Below are positions 9,029 through 18,455 of a DNA stretch of 64,000 nt, in pieces. The number at the start of each line of letters is the position of its first letter. Position 1 is the stretch's first letter. The stretch comes from Planctomycetaceae bacterium. Lineage in GTDB: Bacteria; Planctomycetota; Planctomycetia; Planctomycetales; Planctomycetaceae. A program made the position numbers and the translations under genes. The notes beneath the pieces were generated by a model that saw nothing but the letters and a program-made list of their open reading frames with translations, was not told the origin of the DNA and searched no databases. Location: NCBI GenBank assembly GCA_041398825.1, contig JAWKTX010000001.1, positions 744,001-808,000 on the forward strand, in the 5' to 3' direction.

Positions 9029-10297
9029 TCATGAGTTCACGGGGTAGGCTTCGCTCAGCCGGAATTTGGGATGGTCTTCCAGCCATTTTGTAATGCGGTC
9101 CTGTCGTGACAGTGCGACGGGAATAAAATCAACTGCCTGCTGCAGTCGTTCGTTAGGTTCGGCGCAGCTGAATCGCAGGAAGCCTCCACCCGCCTCGCCG
9201 AAACATTCACCTCCCAGACACGCGACGCCAAAATCATCGTCAGCGCCTTCCAGAAGGTAAAGTGCGAGTCCGTGGCTGGTGATACCAAGTCGATTGCAAA
9301 TGGGCGCTACATTCGGAAACACGTAGAACGTGGCAGTGGGATCCAGTGCATGAAAGCCTTCGATCCTGTTCAGGGCTTCGGTCAGCAGGACCACTTTGTC
9401 CCGAAATTTTTTCATCACCTGATCGCGTTCGGCCGTGTCACGTTCGAGCGCCGCTTTGCCTGCGAGTTGCACAATCGGCGGGGTACAGGAAAGTGTGGTG
9501 TTAATCATCTTGCTGATGGCATCGGTAATTGCTGCTGAGGAGACGCAGAACCCCAGCCGCCAACCGCTCATCGAATATGATTTACTAAAGGTGTAAGCTG
9601 CCACACACTGGTCCAGCATTCCGGGCTGGGCAGCCAGTGAATGGTGCTGGCCTTTCCAGATCATGTGACAGTACGGTTCGTCACTGAAAACAGCGACGTT
9701 TCTGCCACGAATGACGTCCGCAATATCGCGCAGGTCCTGTTCGGTCGTGATTCCGCCCGTTGGATTGTGGGGACTGTTCAGGAAAATCGCGCGAGGCGAA
9801 GGGTCGTTGTTCAGAAAGTCCTCGATGTCGCTCACCTGCGGTCGGAAGGCTGTTTCCTGTTTGAGGGCCTTCAGGACGGGTCGGGCTCCACGCCTCTGGA
9901 TATTCGGCAGGTAGGTTGGAAAATAAGGGCTGAAAACCAGGCACCCATCTCCCGGTCCCAGAAAAGCTTCACAGAAGAACTGTTCGAAGACTTTGGCTCC
10001 TGGCCCGACAGCAATATTCTCTGCGGCGGCAGGAATCGCGAATTCATTCCGGACGAATGTTGCTGCCGCCGTTCGAAATTCCGGCAGGCCTGGTGACGGG
10101 CAGTAGTGCGACTGGTTGTCGTGGATGGCCTGAAGCCCCGACTGGCGAGCGAATTCGGTGCTGTTGAAAGGGCTGTCACCGATTTCCAGTTCGACAACGT
10201 CCTTCCCCGCTGCTTTTAATTTTCGTGCTGCCGCCAGGACTGTGAAGGCAGTTTCAACACTCAATGATTGAGCAAACTCGCTCAGCTGCGCGCTCAT
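9029..10297 (-). CDS. PLP-dependent class I/II aminotransferase
   Basis: A 422-residue fold-type I aminotransferase of the aspartate aminotransferase superfamily. Visible landmarks are NSPHNPTGG (substrate carboxylate/PLP contact), VFSDEPYCHM (Asp and Tyr contacting PLP) and TFSKSYSMSGWRLGF, in which the SK lysine should form the Schiff base. FLRFSCAEPNERL near the end contains the C-terminal Arg that binds the substrate carboxylate. Start at 10297 is supported by AGAGGT upstream. Family members include aspartate, LL-diaminopimelate and aromatic aminotransferases; the exact substrate cannot be decided by eye. The gene precedes the Tat-exported isomerase on the same strand. Confidence 0.88.
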   Translation of the reverse strand: MSAQLSEFAQSLSVETAFTVLAAARKLKAAGKDVVELEIGDSPFNSTEFARQSGLQAIHDNQSHYCPSPGLPEFRTAAATFVRNEFAIPAAAENIAVGPGAKVFEQFFCEAFLGPGDGCLVFSPYFPTYLPNIQRRGARPVLKALKQETAFRPQVSDIEDFLNNDPSPRAIFLNSPHNPTGGITTEQDLRDIADVIRGRNVAVFSDEPYCHMIWKGQHHSLAAQPGMLDQCVAAYTFSKSYSMSGWRLGFCVSSAAITDAISKMINTTLSCTPPIVQLAGKAALERDTAERDQVMKKFRDKVVLLTEALNRIEGFHALDPTATFYVFPNVAPICNRLGITSHGLALYLLEGADDDFGVACLGGECFGEAGGGFLRFSCAEPNERLQQAVDFIPVALSRQDRITKWLEDHPKFRLSEAYPVNS

Positions 10298-10498
10298 GTC
10301 GACCTCTTAAAACGGGTAGGATTGGTACAGGCGAGATTCAACCGGATTGATTTGTGAAAAGCAAGTCACAGAGCGCAGCGCACAAGGACGTGCTGTGACT
10401 GCAAACCAACGTGGATAAGCTCATCACAAATGGATGGTGAGCGTTCAGCTGGTGCGTCGATACTGGTGCAATGATCAGAGCGATTCTGCGGCGTTCTT

Positions 10499-11803
10499 CT
10501 ATTGGGAACGATTCGCGAAGGACCAGTTGTCAGGAATTCGGGCGTTCTTGCGAACCACGGCGATACCGTCCCGCATGTAGACTTCATCACAATCGCAGTT
10601 GGGCGATGGCGCTTCGCTCGCCACAATACGTGCATTTCGGCCGACGCAGACGTTCTTGTCGAGCAAAGCGCCGTCGATGTAGGCGTTATCCCCGATTCCC
10701 CAAACGGGACCATTCAGGCTTCGCGTCGCAAATGAGTCGTTTTCCGGATAGAAGTCGGCTCCCATCATGACAACGTTCTTCAGGGTGACGTTGCTTCCGA
10801 GATGTGTGCGCATTCCGAGCACGCATCGATCCACGCTGGCTCCCTCGCCGATCGTGCAGCCGTCAGCGACCAGACTTTGGCGGATCGTGCAGGATTCCAT
10901 ACGAGTGGATGGCAGAAATCTCGGACGCGTAAAGATTGGCGAGAGGCGGTCCGCAAAACGAAACGGAGGATTGGTGTCAGCAAGCGCGAGGTTGGCATCA
11001 AAGAACGCTTTGATCGTACCGATATCTTCCCAGTATCCATCGAAAAGGTGAGTTTGAACATGGTGATGCTTGATCGCCATTGGAAAGATATCGCGGCCAA
11101 AGTCTTCATAATCTGTGGATTCGAGCAGGTCGACCAGAAGGTCTCGGTCCCAAAGGTAGATGCCCATGCTCGCCAGGTACTCGCGGCCATTGGCCTCAAT
11201 TCCCTGTTGGTTGATCCATTCTGCTGGTGTCCTGACCTTGTCCAGTGATGCTTCGTCTTTCGGCTTTTCGACGAATCCGTTCACACGTCCAGTGCTGTCC
11301 AGCTGCATGATGCCGAATCCTCGGGCGGCATCTGCGGTTACCGGAACAGTAGAAATGGTGACCCCTGCTTTGTTGTTGACATGCGTCGCAAGCATCCTGC
11401 GAAAGTCCATACGATAGAGCTGATCGCCTGACAGTATCAGAACGTAGCGATTTCCATGCTCTTTCAGGACGTGTAGTTGTTTTCGGACGGCATCCGCCGT
11501 TCCCTGGTACCAGTTGACGTCATTCAGAGTTTGCTGAGCGGCCAGAATTTCGACATAGCCATTGTGAAACAAGTCGAAATTGTATGTCTGTCGGATATGG
11601 CGGTGCAGACTGACCGAATTGAACTGTGTCAGCACGTACATCTTATTGATGCCGCTGTTGATGCAGTTGGAAATGGGTACGTCAATCAAACGATACTTAC
11701 CGCCAACAGGGACCGCCGGCTTTGATCGCACTTCGGTCAGTGGCAGCAGCCGCGTGCCTTTTCCCCCGCCGAGAATCAGACAAACGACGTGACGCATTTC
11801 CAT
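10499..11803 (-). CDS. glgC: Glucose-1-phosphate adenylyltransferase (ADP-glucose pyrophosphorylase)
   Basis: A 434-residue enzyme that makes ADP-glucose from ATP and glucose 1-phosphate, the committed step of glycogen synthesis. The nucleotidyltransferase motif LGGGKGTRLLPLTEVRSKPA is at ~11-30, followed by YRLIDVPISNCINSGI. FVEKPKDE carries the sugar-phosphate-binding region. The C-terminal third is a left-handed beta-helix with hexapeptide-like repeats (TIGEGASVDRCVLGMRTHLG, NAYIDGALLDKNVCVG). Length matches the family. CAGGTG precedes the ATG at 11803. No other glycogen genes are adjacent, so it appears to be a single-gene unit. Confidence 0.93.
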   Translation of the reverse strand: MEMRHVVCLILGGGKGTRLLPLTEVRSKPAVPVGGKYRLIDVPISNCINSGINKMYVLTQFNSVSLHRHIRQTYNFDLFHNGYVEILAAQQTLNDVNWYQGTADAVRKQLHVLKEHGNRYVLILSGDQLYRMDFRRMLATHVNNKAGVTISTVPVTADAARGFGIMQLDSTGRVNGFVEKPKDEASLDKVRTPAEWINQQGIEANGREYLASMGIYLWDRDLLVDLLESTDYEDFGRDIFPMAIKHHHVQTHLFDGYWEDIGTIKAFFDANLALADTNPPFRFADRLSPIFTRPRFLPSTRMESCTIRQSLVADGCTIGEGASVDRCVLGMRTHLGSNVTLKNVVMMGADFYPENDSFATRSLNGPVWGIGDNAYIDGALLDKNVCVGRNARIVASEAPSPNCDCDEVYMRDGIAVVRKNARIPDNWSFANRSQ

Positions 11804-12193
11804 GTTGACACCTGCCTTCCTGGGTCAGTCAAAGTGGCCTGGCTGTAATCTGATCGTTCCAAATGGTTGCGATTCCTGGTATCGCAGACTACCCCGTCTT
11901 TTGTTTTCAGGCTCCGACGCACGGGCAACAATCACATTGCAAAACCTGCCGTCCGTTCGCTGTCTGTATTCGTCTGAATACCGACAGCGTGTCGTGCAGA
12001 TTACCAAGCGCAGGAGTGACCTCGAACACAGCGAGGTTTACGCGACCTGGCCCGAAGTTACCAGTCAACATCTGAACAAGCGAACCAGGTCTCCCGTTGG
12101 GGAATAGTTGTTCTCATTCGTGGTCGCCGGACGAACCCTCCGGGTGAGGGCATGAATTCTTCATCAGAGAAGTTGTCCGTGATGAACCAGCAG
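11804..12193. other. Intergenic gap, no gene seen
   Basis: About 390 bases between the start of glgC and the end of the SGNH-hydrolase gene, both minus strand. Frames are short and overlap without protein character. It should hold the glgC promoter. I see no convincing promoter boxes and no strong terminator. Confidence 0.5.
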
Positions 12194-12973
12194 CTACTTG
12201 TCTGTCGCGATGCCTGCCGCTGTGAATGCGGTCGCCAATTGCCTTGTCCAGATCGCATAGCCTGCAGGGCTCATGTGAAGACCGTCTTTGACGAACAAGT
12301 CCTTCTTCGGCATTCCGTCGGCATCCAGCATGGATGCCCAGACGTCAACATAGTGAAGGTGTTCAGACTTTGAGCAGATCTCCTGGATGCGATGATTTGC
12401 CTCCTGGATGGTATCCGCCATTGACCACCTTTTGAGACTTGGCTTGATACAGATGAAAAAAATGGGGGTTGGTTTGCCGGTTGACGCGTCGCTTTTTTCC
12501 GCGAACTTCAGGAAATCTGCAACGACCCGATCTGCCGTTTTGCCTTTTGCAATATCGTTGTCACCGGCGTACAGGACAATCGCTTTCGGTTGAACGGGTG
12601 CAACTATGCGATCAAAGAACTCAATCGAATCTGAAATTTCTGAGCCACCGAAACCGTGATTGCAGGCATTCAATTCAGGGAATGAGTCCTTCAGCTTCCA
12701 AAGCCGAATACTGGAACTACCCACGAAGACAATATCCCCCTTTGCAGACATTCCAGATGCAATCCGGGACTCCATTTCGGAAATGTCTTTTTCCCATCGG
12801 GATGCTGGCGCGGCCTTGTTCTGGGCCATGCATTTTCCGGATGCTCCCAGCATCGCCAATGCAAACAGCAGGGTCCACATGAGTTCGTGGGTTGACGGTC
12901 CAGGACAGGTTACCGCCCGCCTGATTGGTTTGCCTGCTGGTGCTGCGCAGGCGGCTGATTCGAAACACGACAT
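12194..12973 (-). CDS. Secreted SGNH/GDSL-type hydrolase
   Basis: A 259-residue protein from the ATG at 12973, chosen because GAAGGA lies 8 bases upstream; the frame continues to 13054 and a later ATG lies at 12880. A hydrophobic signal segment (LMWTLLFALAMLGASG) ends before CMAQ. The mature protein has FVGSSSIRLW as block I with the nucleophile Ser, NHGFGGSEISD as block II with the oxyanion Gly, YAGDNDIAKG as block III with Asn, and KDGLHMSPAGYAIWT as block V with Asp and His. These define the SGNH superfamily of esterases, lipases and carbohydrate deacetylases. The substrate is unknown; a platelet-activating-factor acetylhydrolase-like or carbohydrate esterase role is plausible. Confidence 0.88.
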   Translation of the reverse strand: MSCFESAACAAPAGKPIRRAVTCPGPSTHELMWTLLFALAMLGASGKCMAQNKAAPASRWEKDISEMESRIASGMSAKGDIVFVGSSSIRLWKLKDSFPELNACNHGFGGSEISDSIEFFDRIVAPVQPKAIVLYAGDNDIAKGKTADRVVADFLKFAEKSDASTGKPTPIFFICIKPSLKRWSMADTIQEANHRIQEICSKSEHLHYVDVWASMLDADGMPKKDLFVKDGLHMSPAGYAIWTRQLATAFTAAGIATDK

Positions 12974-13110
12974 GGATGGGGTCCTTCGTAAAAAGTTTGA
13001 TTCCGAAGGATGACGAGTCTCGAGTGCGTTTTTCAAGTCGACACGGCCGGACACTGCTGTTCGGCGGAGTTTTCACAGCACCAGCGGGTAAGACCAGTTG
13101 TTCACTTCGC

Positions 13111-13710
13111 TTACTCGGACAGCGTCCCTTTGGAAGACGGGATGCCGGTTTGGCGAGGGTCGATCGCGACCGCCATGCGCAAGGCTCGGGCAGTCGCCTT
13201 AAAAATTCCTTCGGCAATATGGTGACTATTGGCGCCATGGTGCAGAAGCACGTGCAGATTCATCATGGTGTTCGACGCAACCGCGTTCCAGAATTCGTGC
13301 ACGAGTTCAGAATCGAACGTCCCGATTTTTTGCGACGGGAATTGTGCTCCAAAATGAAACGCAAATCGACCGCTCAGGTCGACCGCAGATGTGACCAGCG
13401 TTTCTTCCATTGGCAACGTCATATGACCATAGCGAGAGATGCCCTTCTTGTCGCCGATGGCCTGGCCCAGGCAACGCCCCAGACAGATTCCAACATCTTC
13501 CACTGTGTGATGATCATCAATATGCCGGTCTCCATTGGCTGCGACGGAAAGGTCGAACAAACCGTGTCGAGCAAAAAGCGTCAGCATATGGTCGAGAAAT
13601 CCAACGCCGGTCTCTACGGAACTTTGGCCTGTACCATCCAGATGAAGAGACAGCTTGATCTGAGTTTCCGATGTGTTGCGTTCGATGGAGGCGTAGCGGT
13701 TTGCTGACAT
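13111..13710 (-). CDS. hisB: Imidazoleglycerol-phosphate dehydratase
   Basis: A 199-residue monofunctional HisB, the histidine-biosynthesis dehydratase that converts imidazoleglycerol phosphate to imidazole acetol phosphate. The manganese-binding histidine clusters are present: FLDHMLTLFARHG, HIDDHHTVEDVGI and HVLLHHGANSHHIAEG. The start is set at the ATG at 13710 (MSANRYASIERNTSETQI), which gives the normal family length; the frame runs on to 13830 without family resemblance. No other his genes are next to it, as expected for planctomycetes with scattered histidine genes. It is divergent from the lipoprotein gene beginning at 13988. Confidence 0.95.
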   Translation of the reverse strand: MSANRYASIERNTSETQIKLSLHLDGTGQSSVETGVGFLDHMLTLFARHGLFDLSVAANGDRHIDDHHTVEDVGICLGRCLGQAIGDKKGISRYGHMTLPMEETLVTSAVDLSGRFAFHFGAQFPSQKIGTFDSELVHEFWNAVASNTMMNLHVLLHHGANSHHIAEGIFKATARALRMAVAIDPRQTGIPSSKGTLSE

Positions 13711-13987
13711 GATGGAAGCACACGGAGAAAAGTGAGGAAGAAGATCGAGCACTCTGCCACAATCATGACGGCTGAAGTTCGTCGGCAAGGTGTTTGAGCA
13801 CATGATTCGCTCTGGTCGACGAGTAATCATCGTGTTTGGGGTGGCAGATTCCAGCGAGTCGGAAGAATCTGCGATGTCCGTTCAATCGGCACGACTATTC
13901 TCAGTTGATACTGCCTACAATCACGCGGGCAATTGGGCAGGTGACAAGCGGTCATGTTTGGCGCTGAGGGAAAGGTATCGCAGTTCG

Positions 13988-14986
13988 ATGAATGCCGTGT
14001 TTCAACGTGTTCTGCTGATGGCAGGACTATTCTGGTGTGTGACCGGGTGCACGAAATCTGAGCCGGTTGTTGCTCTGAAGGATGGTACCACAAGGGTGAA
14101 GTTGGCATTGAACTGGTTTCCGGAGTGTGAGCACGGCGGGTTCATCGCCGGCGATGTTCATGGACATTTTTCAGCCAGAGACTTGGATGTTGAGATTATT
14201 CCCGGCGCAGTGGGGGCACCCCAGCAGGTGATTGCCGATCTTGCTTCCGGACGAATTCTATTTGCGGTTTCTGATGCGGATAACGTCGTCAAAGCGAGAT
14301 CCCGAGGAGCGAAACTGGTCGCTGTCATGGCGGCGATGCAGAATTCGCCCCGCTGTATCATGGTTCACGAGGGTGCCGGCATCGAACGGCTGGAAGATCT
14401 TGCAAATCTGGAACTCGCAATCAGCGAATCCCGTCCGTTTGCATTGTGGATGAAAAGGAAGTTGCCGTTGACAAACGTCACAATGATTCCGTTTTCCGGG
14501 TCCGTGGCGGAGTTTCTGACAAAGCCGAAGTTTGCTCAGCAGGCATATGTGTTCAGTGAACCGTTCGTCGCCCGGGAGAAGGGAGGCGATCCGAAGACTC
14601 TGATGGTGTCGGACCTCGGATTCAATCCGTACGCGAGTCTTCTTGTCACAACGGAAGAAGCAATCCAGACTCAGCCAGATCTGGTAAAGCAGGTTGTTGA
14701 TGGTTGCCTTGAGGGGTGGCAAACATATCTGCAGGATGCCACACAAACAAATCAAGCCATTCATTCGATGAACGATGGGATGAGTATCGCGGCCCTGGAG
14801 TTTGGTGTATCAGCAATGCGGCCGCTCTGCCTGCCCGAGGAATCAACGAAATTAGGGGAAATGTCTCTGACGCGCTGGCAAACTCTGGTGTCGCAGATTG
14901 AGGAAGTCGGCGAGATTGAAGCGGGCTCGGTGAAGGCTGAGGACTGTTTCTCCACAAAATTCCTTCCGGAATCTGGCGAAAAATAA
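13988..14986 (+). CDS. NMT1/THI5-like ABC-transporter substrate-binding lipoprotein
   Basis: A 332-residue protein from the ATG at 13988. It begins with a signal peptide ending in a lipobox (CVTGC). The mature part reads RVKLALNWFPECEHGGFIAGDVHGHF, the start typical of NMT1/THI5-like periplasmic binding proteins, which bind thiamine precursors, nitrate, taurine-like sulfonates or pyrimidines. DADNVVKARSRGAKLVAVMA and QNSPRCIMVHEGAGI follow the expected order of the family. The frame extends upstream to 13790 but has no ribosome site there. No permease or ATPase gene is nearby, so this is an orphan binding protein and its ligand cannot be inferred from context. Confidence 0.85.
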   Translation: MNAVFQRVLLMAGLFWCVTGCTKSEPVVALKDGTTRVKLALNWFPECEHGGFIAGDVHGHFSARDLDVEIIPGAVGAPQQVIADLASGRILFAVSDADNVVKARSRGAKLVAVMAAMQNSPRCIMVHEGAGIERLEDLANLELAISESRPFALWMKRKLPLTNVTMIPFSGSVAEFLTKPKFAQQAYVFSEPFVAREKGGDPKTLMVSDLGFNPYASLLVTTEEAIQTQPDLVKQVVDGCLEGWQTYLQDATQTNQAIHSMNDGMSIAALEFGVSAMRPLCLPEESTKLGEMSLTRWQTLVSQIEEVGEIEAGSVKAEDCFSTKFLPESGEK

Positions 14987-15132
14987 GGGTTCGTGGGGCA
15001 AATTGCTGCGAACGTTGCGAAAACCCCCACGGAGTGCGGTATTCTTCGGCGACGTGAATCCCGGTCGTGGCGCTCGGACATGCGTCTCAATGCTGTTGAA
15101 CCCGTGCACCTTACTCTCTGTTCGGTTGAATC

Positions 15133-15810
15133 GTGCTGATCTCTGAGATCTTTGAATCCATCCAGGGCGAAGGACCGTGGTCCGGTACTCGCTCCCTGTT
15201 CATCCGCACGTCGGGGTGCAACCTGCGCTGCTGGTTCTGCGATACGCCGTACACATCGTGGCAGGCTGAAGGCGTCCAGTACTCACTGGAACAACTCTGC
15301 GATGTCGTTGCAGCATCTGAGTCTCCGGATGTGGTTTTGACGGGCGGCGAACCGATGCTTGTCAATGACCTGGTGCCCCTCAGTCGGCATTGTCGTGAAT
15401 TGGGGAAACGAGTCACGATTGAAACGGCTGGCACGGTGGATCTTGACGTCGAATGCGATCTGATGGCGATTAGCCCGAAATTGAAAAACTCGATTCCGGT
15501 GGATGCCATCTGGGGATCACGGCACGACCGAATTCGACATCAGCCCGATGTGTTGCGCGCATTGGTTTCCAGGTATAACGCCGTGTTCAAGTTCGTGATC
15601 GATTCGCCTGAAGACTTGCAGGAAGTCCGCAGCTATCTGGATGAATTTCCTGAGATTCAGCTGAATCAGATCTGGCTGATGCCGCAGGCTCGGGATCGAG
15701 ATCAGCTGGCTGAGAAATCGGAATGGTTAAAGGCCGCCGCTATAGAAAATGGTTTTCAGTACTCGTCCCGACTTCATATTGAATTGTTCGGCAATCGGCG
15801 GGGAATATAA
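15133..15810 (+). CDS. queE: 7-carboxy-7-deazaguanine synthase, radical SAM
   Basis: A 225-residue radical SAM enzyme of queuosine/7-deazaguanine synthesis. The FESIQGEGPWSGTRSLFIR opening is diagnostic for QueE. It is followed by the [4Fe-4S] motif CNLRCWFC (Cys29, 33, 36), DTPYTSW and the glycine-rich TGGEPML that binds SAM. The C-terminal FVIDSPEDLQEV and WLMPQARDRD segments also fit the family. The start is a GTG at 15133 (MLISEIFES). No queC, queD or queF is adjacent. The DUF58 gene follows on the same strand after about 100 bases. Confidence 0.93.
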   Translation: MLISEIFESIQGEGPWSGTRSLFIRTSGCNLRCWFCDTPYTSWQAEGVQYSLEQLCDVVAASESPDVVLTGGEPMLVNDLVPLSRHCRELGKRVTIETAGTVDLDVECDLMAISPKLKNSIPVDAIWGSRHDRIRHQPDVLRALVSRYNAVFKFVIDSPEDLQEVRSYLDEFPEIQLNQIWLMPQARDRDQLAEKSEWLKAAAIENGFQYSSRLHIELFGNRRGI

Positions 15811-15907
15811 CAGTTGCAAAGGTTCGAAAAGCGCCGGGCGCAGTTTCAGCTGATGCGATGGTCTGAACTGAAGCGATGCTATTGAAGGGCTGAATGAAGG
15901 ATCAAAC

Positions 15908-16813
15908 GTGTCTGAAACGCCAACCTCTCCGATTCCTCAGGATCCAACTCAACTCGCTCAGTTCGGTTCGCTCGAGCTGATCGCCCGGCAGTTGGTGGAG
16001 GGATTGCTGATGGGCCGTCATCGCAGCCCGTATAAAGGCAGCAGTGTCGAATTCGTAGAGCATCGCGAATACTATCCGGGCGATGAAATTCGGCACATTG
16101 ACTGGCGTGCTTACGGAAAAACCAACCGCTACTACGTCAAAGAATTTGAAGATGAGACAAATGTTCGCGCTCATCTGATTGTCGATTGCAGTTCCAGCAT
16201 GGCATATGCCGGTTCAACGCTTTCGAAGTTCTCTTATGCAAGGATGCTGGCCGCATCGCTGGCATGGCTGCTGTTGAATCAGAGAGATGCTGTTGGCCTG
16301 GTCACCTTCGATTCTGCCATTCGATCGCAGGTGAAGCCCTCCAGTAATCGAAATGTCTTCCGGCAGATTGAGCAGCATCTTCAGCAGGAAAAAACTGAAT
16401 CTGAAACCAGCATTGCTTCAGTGCTGGAAAGCCTGTTGCCGACACTTGCACGACGCAGTCTTTTGATTCTGATCAGCGACTGTTTTGATTCTGTGGATGA
16501 TCTGGTCCGCGCTTTACAAAGATGTCGGCACGCCAGGCACGAAGTGATCGTGTTTCGAATTGCCGCTCCCGAGGAAGAAGAGTTTCCATTCGAACGCCCA
16601 ACTCAATTCCGAAATATTGAGCAACAGAATCATCGGATCCTCGTTGATCCACTTCGCCTCAGGCGAGAATATCTGCGTCTGTATCGCGAATTCGCCGAAG
16701 AATTGTCGCGGCAATGTGGCATGCTGAACGTCGGATACAAACGCCTGTTGACGACGGACCCCCTTCAGTCAGCCCTGGGGTCGTGGCTTGCTGAACGTGA
16801 TGCTCGCCGATGA
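15908..16813 (+). CDS. DUF58 domain protein with vWA-like fold
   Basis: A 301-residue protein beginning at a GTG. The DUF58 signature YYPGDEIRHIDWRAYGKTN is at ~58-76, followed by a vWA-like domain with the MIDAS-type motif DCSSSMAY and a second acidic site at LVTFDS. Members usually work with MoxR-family AAA ATPases in assembly or stress functions. No moxR gene is next to it in this window, which is unusual; queE lies upstream instead. There is no transmembrane segment, so it is a soluble short DUF58 protein. The gene converges with the lipoprotein gene on the minus strand. Confidence 0.88.
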   Translation: MSETPTSPIPQDPTQLAQFGSLELIARQLVEGLLMGRHRSPYKGSSVEFVEHREYYPGDEIRHIDWRAYGKTNRYYVKEFEDETNVRAHLIVDCSSSMAYAGSTLSKFSYARMLAASLAWLLLNQRDAVGLVTFDSAIRSQVKPSSNRNVFRQIEQHLQQEKTESETSIASVLESLLPTLARRSLLILISDCFDSVDDLVRALQRCRHARHEVIVFRIAAPEEEEFPFERPTQFRNIEQQNHRILVDPLRLRREYLRLYREFAEELSRQCGMLNVGYKRLLTTDPLQSALGSWLAERDARR

Positions 16814-16841
16814 CCACTCTTTCTGAACTGTCGGGCTGCGT

Positions 16842-16874
16842 AAAAAAACACGATCGCAAATCGTTGCGATCGTG
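16842..16874 (-). terminator. Intrinsic terminator for the lipoprotein gene
   Basis: A perfect 11-bp stem, CACGATCGCAA at 16849-16859 against TTGCGATCGTG at 16864-16874, with a four-base ATCG loop. On the minus strand it is followed by seven T (A at 16842-16848). It lies 34 bases past the stop of the gene ending at 16908 and sits between two convergent genes. Confidence 0.9.
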
Positions 16875-16907
16875 CTTCCGGACACTTTGGTCGTTGACGA
16901 TGGTCTT

Positions 16908-17435
16908 TTAAGGAGTGGCACCGGTTGTGGAACAGTCGCTCTTCAAATCAAAGTTGAAAGTCGTTGTTGATGCTGTGACTTCAACCTGAATCTTTGAATC
17001 TTTGTTGTAGCAGTCCGGCACCAGTTCCACGTTAGGCGTTGGTGTCGCCGATTCCACTTCGCCTTCTCCGCTTCCTTCGCCTTCTCCGCCTGATTCGTCG
17101 TCTGAGTTCAACCCAAGAATTTTCCGTGTCGTGCTGAACGCCACTTTCTTCTGTCCGGGTGTCACGCCTGACATTTGCGAATCGAATTGAAGTGTGTATT
17201 TACCGCTGCTGTTAGTCTGAGCGAAGGAGAATGTTCCGTCGACCACGGATTCAAACGTGACGACAGCATTCGGCAGCGGCTCACCATCCAGAGTCACTGT
17301 GCCGGACACAGAGACGAGTTTCGCCTTACTGTAGTCCATTTGCGGGGCAGTGCTGCAGCCGGTCAGAGTGATTGTGCAGATGGCCGAAGCCAGAATCGCG
17401 CGTGCCGTCATTTGGGGGATTATTTTAGCAATCAT
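16908..17435 (-). CDS. Small lipoprotein with carboxypeptidase-regulatory-like domain
   Basis: A ~175-residue protein. A signal peptide ends in the lipobox TLTGC. The mature part starts with VSGTVTLDGEPLPNAVVTF, the usual opening of carboxypeptidase-regulatory-like beta-sandwich domains, then SGKYTLQFDS. The C-terminal part has an acidic Gly/Glu-rich linker (DDESGGEGEGSGEGEVES). ATG at 17435 is taken as start; a GTG at 17444 is also possible. Lipoproteins of this type are very often placed directly behind DUF1559 genes in planctomycetes, as here (72 bases). Its role is unknown, probably at the cell surface or in the periplasm. Confidence 0.8.
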   Translation of the reverse strand: MIAKIIPQMTARAILASAICTITLTGCSTAPQMDYSKAKLVSVSGTVTLDGEPLPNAVVTFESVVDGTFSFAQTNSSGKYTLQFDSQMSGVTPGQKKVAFSTTRKILGLNSDDESGGEGEGSGEGEVESATPTPNVELVPDCYNKDSKIQVEVTASTTTFNFDLKSDCSTTGATP

Positions 17436-17507
17436 CGTGTCCACTTTTTCAATCTGTTTTGCGGCCGGGCAACCCTGATGCTGCCCGGCGATCTCTCCCG
17501 GGGCGGA

Positions 17508-18455
17508 TCAGAATTCTCCAACAATCTCACCGCCACGAATTGTGGCAAGTGATCGATAGAGGTTCAGGTCGATGTTTTCAGAGATGAAGCGTGCTGAACC
17601 ATCTGCCAGAGTGAACTGAGCGCCGCCAACGTGATAACTTCCGAATGAAATTTCCATCAATGTGCCATGCATTGTCGGATTCAGGCGGGAGTTGATTGGG
17701 ACGCATGCGGAACCCAAGCCTTCTGAATATTCTGTTCCACCCTTTCCACCCGGGTTCCATCCGCCGGTTTGTGGTGAACCAAACAACCAGAAATCCATTT
17801 GCTGACCGTCTTTGACGTACGTGTCAGAATAGGATTCGCCGATCATAAGCGTGTTGGTTGTGCCGTCGACAATATCCCGCATACGCACTTTACTGCAGCC
17901 GTAGAACATGCCGTTCAGCGGTACAATCTCAAGAGCCGTATAAGCCGATGTGTTGTAGGGAGCAACTCGAGTGCTCAGGTCATCGGAGGATGCATTTGAT
18001 GCGGCAACAGCTCGATAGGCTGTTGGAACGCGACCGGGGATTCCGTTGTTGTCACGTGGACCACCGTCAGCCGTTGACGGGCAAAGAAATGCACTGATCA
18101 CAGTGCCGCAGGCTTTTTCGTTCGGCGAACCATTTGCATCCCAGTTACCCGGGCCGCTTTCCTGCCAAATCAGGGTCGCGTAGAGGTTTCCCTGTTCAAT
18201 TTGTGGCAGGATCATCGCTGACCAGAGAGTCTCTCGTTGATCAAACCCATAGGGAAATACTCCAAAGGTGTCGTGATAGTTGTGCATCGCCAGACCCAGT
18301 TGCTTGAGATTGTTCTTACATTGAGTTCGGCGTGCAGCTTCTCGCGCCTGCTGAACTGCGGGCAGAAGAAGCGCAATCAGAATCGCAATGATTGCGATGA
18401 CGACGAGTAATTCGATCAGTGTGAATCCTGCGGTACGTTTGCGCCGGACGTCCAT
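17508..18455 (-). CDS. DUF1559 protein with prepilin-type N-terminal methylation motif
   Basis: A 315-residue protein from the ATG at 18455, which has an ideal AAAGGAGG at 18461-18468; the frame upstream to 18596 is not coding. The N-terminus holds the type IV pilin-like cleavage/methylation motif GFTLIELLVVIAIIAI followed by the DUF1559 start LLLPAVQQAREAARRTQC and LGLAMHNYHDTFGVFP. The C-terminal FTLADGSARFISENID is the usual DUF1559 ending. This pseudopilin-like family is greatly expanded in planctomycetes and presumably forms or decorates surface appendages. Co-oriented with the lipoprotein gene downstream, probably one operon ending at the terminator at 16842. Confidence 0.95.
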   Translation of the reverse strand: MDVRRKRTAGFTLIELLVVIAIIAILIALLLPAVQQAREAARRTQCKNNLKQLGLAMHNYHDTFGVFPYGFDQRETLWSAMILPQIEQGNLYATLIWQESGPGNWDANGSPNEKACGTVISAFLCPSTADGGPRDNNGIPGRVPTAYRAVAASNASSDDLSTRVAPYNTSAYTALEIVPLNGMFYGCSKVRMRDIVDGTTNTLMIGESYSDTYVKDGQQMDFWLFGSPQTGGWNPGGKGGTEYSEGLGSACVPINSRLNPTMHGTLMEISFGSYHVGGAQFTLADGSARFISENIDLNLYRSLATIRGGEIVGEF